Assembly (NCBI GenBank): GCA_046294345.1
Contig: JBKBJT010000013.1
Location: 16,053-80,052 of the forward strand
Direction: 5' to 3'
Length of the DNA stretch: 64,000 nt
Source: Ferrovibrio sp046294345
GTDB taxonomy: Bacteria > Pseudomonadota > Alphaproteobacteria > Ferrovibrionales > Ferrovibrionaceae
Below, piece after piece: positions 57,601 through 64,000 of this stretch (its first letter is position 1; every line of letters starts with the position of its first letter). The notes under the pieces are model-generated. The model made no database searches, was not told where the DNA came from, and saw nothing but the letters and a program-made list of their open reading frames with translations. The translations under genes and the position numbers were made by a program.

Positions 57601-59124
57601 ATGACCGACGCCATCATCGAATATCGCGGCATATCGAAGCATTTCTCGGGCATCCGGGCTTTGGAGGCTGTCGATTTCGCCTGTGCGGCCGGCTCTATCC
57701 ACGGCATCCTCGGCGAAAACGGTGCCGGCAAGTCCACGCTCATCAAGATCATGTCCGGCGTGCTGCAGCCCGATGCCGGCGAAATCCGCCTTGAAGGCAG
57801 GCCGGTTGCCTTCGCCTCACCGCGCGTCGCCGGCGAGGCCGGCATCGTCTGCATGTTCCAGGAACTCTCGCTGATCCCCGACCTGACGGTCGCCGACAAC
57901 CTGTCGATATCGGACCCGCCGCGCCGCCTGGGCCTGATCGACCGCCGCGCCCAGAAGGCGCGCGCGGAACAGCTGCTCGCCCGGGTGCGTTGCGAGGATG
58001 TCGATCCGAATGCCCTGGTGCGCGAGCTGTCGCTGTCGCGCCGCCAGATGATCGAGATCGCCAAGGCGCTCGGCCGCGACCCGAAGGTGCTGATCCTGGA
58101 CGAGGCCACCTCGGCGCTCACCGCCCGCGACGTGCAGACGGTCTATGACCTGCTCGCCGACCTCAAATCCAGGGGCGTGGCCAGCCTGTTCATCTCGCAC
58201 CGCATGCACGAGGTGGATGCGCTGTGCGACACCCTGTCGGTCTTCCGCAACGGCCGGCATATCGAGACATTTGCCAAAGGTGAAAAGAACGGCCGCGAGA
58301 TCGTGAAGCTGATGATCGGGCGCGATGTCGAGGCGCAGTTCCCGCCCCGGCCGCCCACGCGGCCGGACACGCAGAAGGACGAACCTCTGCTGAAGGTGAG
58401 CGGCCTGACCTGGGAAGACCGGCTGAACGGCATCGACCTTTGCGTCGGCCGCGGCGAGATCGTTGGCCTCGGCGGCCTCGACGGGCAGGGGCAGAAGGAA
58501 CTGCTGCTCGCGCTGTTCGGCGTGCTGGAGCAGGTCGAGGGCGAGATCACGATTGCCGGGCGGCGCGGCGGCCCTGCCTCGCCGGCGGCGGCGAAATCGG
58601 GGTCCACCCGCATGGCCCTGGTGCCGGAAGACCGCAAGACCGAAGGCCTGATGCTGGGCATGTCGATCGCCGACAACCTGCTGGCCGCCTGCCAGGCCCG
58701 GATATCGCGCGGCCCCTTCATCGATCCGCAGCGCGCCCGCCAGGCCGTGGCGGACGGCATCGCCAAGCTGCAGATCAAGGTCGGCTCGCCCCAGGATGCC
58801 GTGATGACGCTTTCGGGCGGCAACCAGCAGAAGGTGGTGATCGCCAAATGGCTGATGATCGATCCCGACATCATCCTGCTGAACGACCCCACCCGCGGCA
58901 TCGATGTCGGCACCAAGCAGGAAATCTACCGGCTGATGCGAGACCTGGCCGATGCCGGCAAGGCCATCCTGTTCTATTCCTCGGATTATGCCGAACTGAT
59001 CGGCTGCTGCGACCGCGTCGCGGTGCTGTATGGCGGCCGGGTGGTCAGCGAACAATCCGGCGACGGCATCACCGAGGAAAACCTGGTCGCCGCCTCGCTC
59101 AACATCGACCCGCGGGCCGCCTGA
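57601..59124 (+). CDS. Sugar ABC transporter ATPase (RbsA-like)
   Basis: A 507-residue tandem ATPase. The first domain has Walker A GENGAGKSTLIKIM near residue 41, signature LSLSRRQMIEIAKAL and Walker B VLILDEATSAL. The second has the degenerate GLDGQGQKELLLALFG in place of Walker A, and LSGGNQQKVVIAKWL with IILLNDPTRGIDVG. This asymmetry is normal for RbsA/XylG/AraG. The ATG at 57601 is preferred to that at 57562. The stop overlaps the next start (TGATG). Confidence 0.94.
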   Translation: MTDAIIEYRGISKHFSGIRALEAVDFACAAGSIHGILGENGAGKSTLIKIMSGVLQPDAGEIRLEGRPVAFASPRVAGEAGIVCMFQELSLIPDLTVADNLSISDPPRRLGLIDRRAQKARAEQLLARVRCEDVDPNALVRELSLSRRQMIEIAKALGRDPKVLILDEATSALTARDVQTVYDLLADLKSRGVASLFISHRMHEVDALCDTLSVFRNGRHIETFAKGEKNGREIVKLMIGRDVEAQFPPRPPTRPDTQKDEPLLKVSGLTWEDRLNGIDLCVGRGEIVGLGGLDGQGQKELLLALFGVLEQVEGEITIAGRRGGPASPAAAKSGSTRMALVPEDRKTEGLMLGMSIADNLLAACQARISRGPFIDPQRARQAVADGIAKLQIKVGSPQDAVMTLSGGNQQKVVIAKWLMIDPDIILLNDPTRGIDVGTKQEIYRLMRDLADAGKAILFYSSDYAELIGCCDRVAVLYGGRVVSEQSGDGITEENLVAASLNIDPRAA

Positions 59125-60170
59125 TGCTGGCCAGGTCCCTGACGCGCTGGCTGCAGCAGAATCTGGGTTTCGCCGCCGCCATCCTGCTGCTGGCCGTGTT
59201 GTATCTCGTCTACAACATCCTGCATCCGCGCGGCTTTTCCTCGGCCGTGGCGATCCAGAATTCAAACGAGGCCGTCGCCATCGTTTTTGTCGCCATGGCG
59301 CAGACCCTGCCCGTTCTGCTCGGCGGGCTCGACCTCTCGGTCGGTGCGGTGATGACGCTGACCAACTGCATCGCCTCCGAGCTGCTGAACGGTTCGCCGG
59401 CGCAGATCCTGCTGGGCGTGGTGGTGACTTTGCTGTCCGGCACGGCGTTTGGGCTGATGAATGGCATCATCGTGGTCTACGGCCGGATCCAGCCGATCAT
59501 CGCCACGCTGGCGACCGGCGCGATTGCCATCGGCCTCGCCCTGCTGGTGCGGCCGAAGCCGGGCGGCAACGTGGACGAGGACCTGAGCTGGGCGCTGACC
59601 AATGCGGTGGCCGATTTCGCCGAAACCTATGGCATCGCCGATGACGGCCAGGCCTGGTGGCTTTCGCCCTTCGCCGATATCCCGGTGCCCGTCATCCTGG
59701 TCATCGTGGTGGCGGCCCTGGTCTGGATCCCCTTCCGCCGTTCGGTTACCGGACGCAGTGTCTATGCCATCGGCTCGGCCGAGGGCTCGGCCTACATGTC
59801 GGGCCTGCCCATCAACCGCGCCAAGATCGCGGCCTTCACCTTAGGGGGATTCCTGGCGGCCTGCGGCGGGCTTTATCTCGCCATCCAGACCTCCTCGGGC
59901 AATGCCGACCTCCAGCAGGCCGGCGCTTACACGCTGAACTCCATCGCGGCCGTGGTGCTGGGCGGCACGTCCTTATTGGGCGGCAGCGGCGGCGCCATCG
60001 GCAGCCTGGTCGGCGCGCTGATCCTGCGCGTGATCTCGTTCTATTTCCGCATCCTCGACATCGACCCCCTGCTGCAGCCGCTGATCGAGGGCGTGGTGCT
60101 GCTCACCGCCGTGTCGTTCGGCGCTTTCCGCACCCTGCGGGTGAAGAACAAACTCGATCTGTTCAGGTGA
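59124..60170 (+). CDS. Sugar ABC transporter permease (1)
   Basis: A 348-residue RbsC-type permease with about nine helices. The conserved LPVLLGGLDLSVGAVMTLTN and GLPINRAKIAAFTLGGFLAA, and AVVLGGTSLLGGSGGAIGSLVGAL near the end, are family signatures. It overlaps the ATPase gene by 1 nt and is followed by a second permease after 4 nt, so the transporter has a heteromeric channel. Confidence 0.93.
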   Translation: MLARSLTRWLQQNLGFAAAILLLAVLYLVYNILHPRGFSSAVAIQNSNEAVAIVFVAMAQTLPVLLGGLDLSVGAVMTLTNCIASELLNGSPAQILLGVVVTLLSGTAFGLMNGIIVVYGRIQPIIATLATGAIAIGLALLVRPKPGGNVDEDLSWALTNAVADFAETYGIADDGQAWWLSPFADIPVPVILVIVVAALVWIPFRRSVTGRSVYAIGSAEGSAYMSGLPINRAKIAAFTLGGFLAACGGLYLAIQTSSGNADLQQAGAYTLNSIAAVVLGGTSLLGGSGGAIGSLVGALILRVISFYFRILDIDPLLQPLIEGVVLLTAVSFGAFRTLRVKNKLDLFR

Positions 60171-60174
60171 CGCC

Positions 60175-61125
60175 ATGCGCAGACTTGTCTCGGCCGACAA
60201 CAAACCGATCATTATCGCGCTCGCCTTCATCCTGGTGATCCTGCTGATCGGCACCGGCTACACGCTGTCCACCACCGGCACCGCGCCGCTGCTGTCGCCC
60301 AACTACCTGTTGCAGCAGTTGCAGATCGGCGCTTTCTTAGGGATCTGCGCGGCCGGCATCATGATGGTGATCCTGCTCGGCCATATCGACCTCTCGATCC
60401 CCTGGACCCTGACGGCGGCGGCCATGACCGCCACCGCCATCGGCGGGGATATGGCGGTGCCCACGGCGCTGGCCGTCGGCGTGGCGGTCGGCCTGGTGAA
60501 CGGCATCGGGGTCGCCTGGCTGCGCATCCCGTCGATGATCTTCACGCTCGGCGTCGATACCGTGCTGCGCGGCCTGATGGTGGCGCAGACCGGCGGCTTC
60601 GCGCCGCAGGATACCGCCACGCCATTGATGGTGTTCCTCGCCAAGGAACGCCTGCTCGGCATTCCCGCGGCGATCTTCGTCTGGGCGGCGGTGTCGCTGG
60701 CCATCGTCGTCATCCTCAGCCGCACCGGCTTCGGCCGCGCGATCTATGCCACCGGCTCGCGCGAGGCCGCGGCCTATCTCTCGGGCATCCGCACGCGCTG
60801 GGTGATCCTCGGCGCCTTCGTGGTATCGGGGGTCTGCGCCGCCATCGCCGGCATCCTGCTGGCCGGCTATTCGGCCAAGGCCTACCAGGGCATGGGCAAT
60901 GTCTACCTGCTGCCGGCAATTGCCGCCGTGGTGCTGGGCGGCACCCATATCCTCGGCGGGCGCGGGCGCTATGTCGGCACGCTGATCGGCGTGATTCTGA
61001 TCGTGCTGCTCAATTCGGTTTTGTCTATCATGCAGATGCCCGAGGCCGGCCGCCAGATCATCTATGGCGGGGTGATCATCGCCATGCTGCTGGTCTATGG
61101 CCGGAACCAGCGTGTGCTGTCGTAA
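60175..61125 (+). CDS. Sugar ABC transporter permease (2)
   Basis: A 316-residue RbsC-type permease. Signatures are AAGIMMVILLGHIDLSIPWTLT, GSREAAAYLSGIRTRWVILGAF and AVVLGGTHILGGRGRYVGTLIG. It differs clearly from permease 1 and is not a recent duplicate. Like its partner it has the Gly-x-Asp/His-Ile-Asp-Leu-Ser motif in helix 2. Confidence 0.93.
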   Translation: MRRLVSADNKPIIIALAFILVILLIGTGYTLSTTGTAPLLSPNYLLQQLQIGAFLGICAAGIMMVILLGHIDLSIPWTLTAAAMTATAIGGDMAVPTALAVGVAVGLVNGIGVAWLRIPSMIFTLGVDTVLRGLMVAQTGGFAPQDTATPLMVFLAKERLLGIPAAIFVWAAVSLAIVVILSRTGFGRAIYATGSREAAAYLSGIRTRWVILGAFVVSGVCAAIAGILLAGYSAKAYQGMGNVYLLPAIAAVVLGGTHILGGRGRYVGTLIGVILIVLLNSVLSIMQMPEAGRQIIYGGVIIAMLLVYGRNQRVLS

Positions 61126-61143
61126 AGCAAAAAGGATTGAGCC

Positions 61144-62052
61144 ATGGCGGGAGGACATTACGACATCCGCGACGAGCGTTTCCGCGGCCTGATCCTTGGC
61201 AATGCGCGGGTCGACACGCTGTGGAGCGGCGGCCGCTGGGCCGAGGGGCCGGCCTATTTCGCCGCCGGGCGTTACCTGGTCTGGTCGGATATCCCGAACG
61301 ACCGCCTGCTGCGCTGGGACGAAACGAACGGCGCCGTCGCCGTCTTCGAGCAGCCCTGCCGCAACCAGAACGGCCACACCGTCGACCAGATGGGCCGCAT
61401 GATCGCCTGCGAGCATCGTGGCCGCTGCGTCAGCCGCTACGAGATCGACGGCAGCCGCACCATCCTGGCCGACAGTTACGGCGGCAAACGCCTGAACTCG
61501 CCCAACGACGTGGTGGTGAAATCCGACGGCTCGATCTGGTTCACCGATCCCTCCTACGGCATCGACAGCGATTACGAGGGCGACGCCGCGCCGATGGAGC
61601 AGGATGGCCGGCATGTCTACCGCATCGACCCGGCCTCGGGCGCGGTCACCCGCGTGGTCGACGACATGAAACAGCCCAACGGCCTGGCCTTTTCGCCCGA
61701 TGAATCGATGCTGTTCGTGGCCGATACCGGCCGCACGCATTTCCCCGACTGCCAGCCGAAGATCCGCCGCTATCCGCTCAAGCCCGACGGCCGCAGCCTG
61801 GGCAAGGGCGAGGATTTCATCCTCTGCGACACCGGGCTGTTCGACGGTTTCCGCCTCGACACCGAGGGCAACATCTGGGCCTCGGCCGGCGACGGCGTGC
61901 ATTGCTACGCGCCGGACGGCGCGCTGCTGGGCAAAATCCTGCTGGATGAAGTGGTGGCCAACCTGTGTTTCGGCGGCCCGAAGCGCAACCGGCTGTTCAT
62001 CTGCGCCACCACCACGCTGCGCGCGATCTATGTGCGGGCGCGCGGGGCGTGA
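61144..62052 (+). CDS. SMP-30/gluconolactonase-family lactonase
   Basis: A 302-residue six-bladed propeller lactonase. Metal residues lie in RWAEGPAYFAAGRYLVWSD (Glu near residue 33), LNSPNDVVVKSDGSIWFTD (Asn-Asp near 120), QPNGLAFSPDE (Asn near 180) and DGFRLDTEGNIWAS (Asp near 240). It opens aldono-lactones formed by sugar dehydrogenases. After the sugar ABC genes and with the XylX-like dehydratase, it fits the xylono- or arabinolactonase step of a Weimberg-type route. Confidence 0.92.
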   Translation: MAGGHYDIRDERFRGLILGNARVDTLWSGGRWAEGPAYFAAGRYLVWSDIPNDRLLRWDETNGAVAVFEQPCRNQNGHTVDQMGRMIACEHRGRCVSRYEIDGSRTILADSYGGKRLNSPNDVVVKSDGSIWFTDPSYGIDSDYEGDAAPMEQDGRHVYRIDPASGAVTRVVDDMKQPNGLAFSPDESMLFVADTGRTHFPDCQPKIRRYPLKPDGRSLGKGEDFILCDTGLFDGFRLDTEGNIWASAGDGVHCYAPDGALLGKILLDEVVANLCFGGPKRNRLFICATTTLRAIYVRARGA

Positions 62053-62129
62053 GGGGGCGGGTATCAAAATTGTAGGGCGGAATGCTATCAAGAAGATGAA
62101 AGCGCGGTTCGATAGACAACTCAAATAGT

Positions 62130-62154
62130 AATGGTAAGCCTACAAATTACCATT
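62130..62154 (-). terminator. Stem-loop around the FRG gene stop codon
   Basis: AATGGTAA (62130-62137) and TTACCATT (62147-62154) pair perfectly around 9 nt that include the stop codon of the FRG gene (62140-62142). It may end the minus-strand transcript coming from the FRG gene and the convergent transcript from the lactonase gene. Confidence 0.5.
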
Positions 62155-63021
62155 TGAATATCGTTTGACAATCAATGCAGCAGCTTTGTCGATTTCTGGG
62201 AATAGAGAACTAGCATGGATACCCAGTCGCTCAAGCTGATCTCGAATCTCTGCCTTTTTCTCAGCGGGAACAATCGCGCGGGAAAGTCTTAAATCAGTAT
62301 CAACTTCTTGGGCGCGGAGACGGCGCGCGCCATAAATTAAGAATGCACCAGATTGCGCTATGATGCGCCTGTTGCTCATCTTGGGCTTCACAAATATTGG
62401 ATGCTGAAGATGCTTTGGGTCTATCGCTGGTTCGAAATGAGGCTTCTCCAGGCGCACAAACCAAAGTAGTCGCTGTACGATAGGATGCTTATTAAACTCT
62501 CTTTTATTCAGTTTATACGCTCTTGAGATTTCGCGCTTCTCCTGAAGCGTGAGATTGGCAAGGTTCGCCATGCAGCTCACCCTATCACTATCATAGTAAC
62601 GTTGGCGTTCGTCGGGCAGAAAAAGCGCTTGGACTTTTCCATCCTGTAATTTCCCATCGCTTTTGTATGAAGCGCTGGCAAAGTAAAGAGCCACAAGCGG
62701 ATTGGTTGTGACGTCTAGAAGTCTGGTCGGTAGCTCAAAATGCTGCATGCGGACAAGCCGATCAAACATCGTCTCATCATCACGAAATTCCTGTGGATGT
62801 ACTGAAATCAAATCTCGAAGAGAGTTCTTTTCGTGCTCATATAGGCCGACTTCTGGGCGGAATACCTTGGGCTGCGTTTGCCAGTCTTTAAAGCGTTCCC
62901 CGCGGAATGCTACCGGGCTACGGTTGTCGCGTCTCCAGCGCATCACGTATTCTACAAAATCCGAGACAGAAGTTATTCGATGAGCTGGTCTTATTAGGCT
63001 TCTGGTCATATCTCGAATCAT
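62140..63021 (-). CDS. FRG-domain protein
   Basis: A 293-residue protein with the FRG domain: VAFRGERFKDWQTQPKVFRP (the Phe-Arg-Gly motif near residue 39), MQHFELPTRLLDVTTNPLVALYFA near 90 and AQSGAFLIYG near 230. Such proteins are widespread in mobile and defence-related loci; the biochemical activity is unproven. The ATG at 63021 overlaps the lipoprotein stop as ATGA, giving coupled translation. Base composition is much more AT-rich than the rest of the window and codon use differs, which suggests recent transfer. Confidence 0.85.
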   Translation of the reverse strand: MIRDMTRSLIRPAHRITSVSDFVEYVMRWRRDNRSPVAFRGERFKDWQTQPKVFRPEVGLYEHEKNSLRDLISVHPQEFRDDETMFDRLVRMQHFELPTRLLDVTTNPLVALYFASASYKSDGKLQDGKVQALFLPDERQRYYDSDRVSCMANLANLTLQEKREISRAYKLNKREFNKHPIVQRLLWFVRLEKPHFEPAIDPKHLQHPIFVKPKMSNRRIIAQSGAFLIYGARRLRAQEVDTDLRLSRAIVPAEKKAEIRDQLERLGIHASSLFPEIDKAAALIVKRYSNGNL

Positions 63022-63419
63022 ATCGAGGCACAACGCTGACGCGCCTGCTCGCCCCCTATATCATAACGTTCATTGGTTTCATGAATGTGCTGCACGACCG
63101 TGCCATAGCGCATCAGGAAGAAATGCAATTTGTAACCAGTGTAGCCACCATAGCTGTTCTTCGCATTGACTTCAGCGCAGACTCCATAGCCGTACTGAAC
63201 GGGTCCAAAATATGAGGAATATGCTCGTATGGGCCCCTTAATAAATCGGTAGCGTGCTGATTCAGGATCTTTTAGTAGACGCTCCAAATAATCTTTCACG
63301 ATTTTCTCGTGATCGCCGGGGTAGGTCCCGTAATCAGCATTTTGAATTTGTTCTGCGGTAGGGCGTTGCGCGCAAGCAGAAAGTGCGAGCGCAACAAGCC
63401 CAATCAAAAAAGGCCTCAT
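63018..63419 (-). CDS. Small lipoprotein of unknown function
   Basis: A 133-residue lipoprotein: signal MRPFLIGLVALALSAC (lipid Cys16), then a mixed domain with YPGDHEKIVKDYLERLLKDP, SARYRFIKGPIRAYSSYFGP and the paired pattern NSYGGYTGYKLHFF. GGGGGGAG lies 8 nt before the ATG at 63419, excluding the longer frame to 63485. It is low in GC and coupled to the FRG gene. Similar short lipoproteins are scattered in proteobacterial genomes and prophages; no function is known to me. Confidence 0.75.
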   Translation of the reverse strand: MRPFLIGLVALALSACAQRPTAEQIQNADYGTYPGDHEKIVKDYLERLLKDPESARYRFIKGPIRAYSSYFGPVQYGYGVCAEVNAKNSYGGYTGYKLHFFLMRYGTVVQHIHETNERYDIGGEQARQRCASI

Positions 63420-63827
63420 AAATATTCTCCCCCCATACAAAGTCATTAAAATCGTATTTAAGGGCGAGGCGTTGAGCAAGCACATACAAAGATGGTGAAT
63501 ACCATCGTACTCTTTATGGGGTTTATGCCACCAAGGTTACCGTTTCATCGGGAACGGCAGATATGCGCTGATGCTCTACGCTGTGACTAGATCGGTTCGT
63601 GCGGTTTCCAGCGTTAGTAGCGGCGCGAAAAGGCTTACACTGCAGGCCCTCATGGAATCTCCTCAACTGGCATTGTCGATTGGGTGCAAGAATGTATGTT
63701 TAGGCCAGTTGGTTTGGAGCGCCCTCTTTGCACGTTAGTTGGCAGATATGGCAAGACGTGTTTGTCTTGCCCAGCGCACGTATCCGCCAGCCGCGATGTA
63801 AGTCAATTTGAAAATTGAGAAAGGATT
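63420..63827. other. Gene-free 408-bp stretch between lipoprotein and tRNA-Gly
   Basis: No frame of convincing codon use or ribosome site was found. Two hairpins stand out: GATGGT-GAAT-ACCATC (63491-63506) and GGCAAGAC-GTGTTT-GTCTTGCC (63750-63771, perfect 8-bp stem). Neither is followed by a clear T-run. The stretch may be the scar of a mobile element next to the tRNA; no integrase gene or att repeat is visible. Confidence 0.5.
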
Positions 63828-63901
63828 TGGAGCGGGTGAGGGGAATCGAACCCCCGTCGTAAGCTTGGGAAGCTTCTGCTCTACCATTGAGCTACACCCG
63901 C
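63828..63901 (-). tRNA. tRNA-Gly (anticodon CCC)
   Basis: A full cloverleaf on the minus strand: acceptor GCGGGTG/CACCCGC, D-arm GCTC-AATGGTA-GAGC, anticodon loop TTCCCAA (anticodon CCC), T-arm GGGGG-TTCGATT-CCCCT, and an encoded CCA tail (63828-63830). Length is 74 nt. The anticodon stem has one mismatch at its outer pair. It decodes GGG. Confidence 0.95.
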
Positions 63902-63914
63902 CAGCGGCTTGCGA

Positions 63915-63943
63915 TCATTAGGGTTTTTTCGTTCCGCCCGCAA
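63915..63943 (-). promoter_or_regulatory. tRNA-Gly promoter candidate
   Basis: Reading toward the tRNA: TTGCGG (63938-63943), 17 bp, TAATGA (63915-63920). The expected start is about 7 nt before the mature 5' end. Confidence 0.4.
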
Positions 63944-64000
63944 TCGGTTTTACAGCGGTTTTACTCGACTGTTCCGCCGGCGTTCGCCGGTCCTCCACGC

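Noticed and set aside
60337..62124. 595-residue open frame on the minus strand
   Set aside because: It is antisense to the second permease and the lactonase, whose family motifs are unmistakable; composition is that of a shadow frame.
62049..63843. attL/attR pair from tRNA-Gly integration
   Set aside because: Only GTGAGGGG is shared between the lactonase end and the tRNA; this is too short and GC-rich to be meaningful, and no integrase is present.
1..64000. CRISPR array, rRNA operon, insertion sequence or replication origin
   Set aside because: No regularly spaced repeats, rRNA cores, transposase motifs or DnaA-box clusters were seen in reading the window.

Overview
The window is about 64 kb of high-GC, densely packed DNA. 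Gene content points to an alphaproteobacterium of Rhodospirillales type: a membrane-bound urate hydroxylase fused to cytochrome c, PuuE allantoinase, a full C-P lyase set with the alphaproteobacterial DUF1045 partner, TAXI-TRAP transport, and HATPase/OmpR pairs. The genus cannot be fixed from sequence alone. Almost all of it reads as chromosome; only the last 2 kb (FRG gene and lipoprotein beside tRNA-Gly) has clearly lower GC.

Layout. (1) 0-15 kb: purine catabolism. puuD (urate to 5-hydroxyisourate), uraH, uraD, puuE (allantoinase), allC (allantoate amidohydrolase), a MOFRL-type glycerate kinase and a guanine deaminase form an almost complete route from guanine and urate to glyoxylate/glycerate and nitrogen. 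A probable adenine deaminase lies at 31.8 kb. Two near-identical TTGTATACAA-type palindromes lie in front of allC/glycerate kinase and puuD. (2) 14.8-27 kb: phosphonate use. Divergent phnF faces phnGHIJKLM, a PhnZ-like HD oxygenase, phnN and a LysE exporter; DUF1045 (a 2H phosphoesterase) and phnCDE follow. (3) 27-42.5 kb: small envelope proteins, a two-component pair, HdeD, adenine deaminase, a glutaryl-CoA dehydrogenase/CoA-transferase pair with a LysR regulator, a methyltransferase, an orphan response regulator, hemerythrin, two EamA transporters, dinB and an HxlR regulator with a clear operator.

(4) 42.5-54 kb: a catabolic cluster of unknown substrate: BKACE, SDR, aldehyde dehydrogenase, IclR regulator, double cupin, HpcH aldolase, flavin reductase, amidohydrolase-like protein, TAXI-TRAP transporter and SnoaL-like protein. 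Four 17-bp inverted repeats of one pattern (GTTYCR-N5-CGRAAY, allowing one mismatch) lie at its promoters. At three catabolic or transport units the repeat is centred near -57 to -59 from the inferred start site; in front of iclR it overlaps the inferred -10. That is the geometry of an IclR activator that represses itself. (5) 54-62 kb: a sugar-acid cluster: a XylX-like 2-keto-3-deoxypentonate dehydratase, an FCD-GntR regulator with two matching operators, a ribose-type ABC transporter and an SMP-30 lactonase, which suggests oxidative pentose (Weimberg-like) catabolism. (6) 62-64 kb: a low-GC FRG-domain gene coupled to a lipoprotein gene, an empty stretch, and tRNA-Gly(CCC).

The most novel item is the predicted IclR regulon, because it ties several separate transcription units to one undescribed pathway. 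All positions, motifs and repeats were read by eye; no database search or computed GC profile was available.
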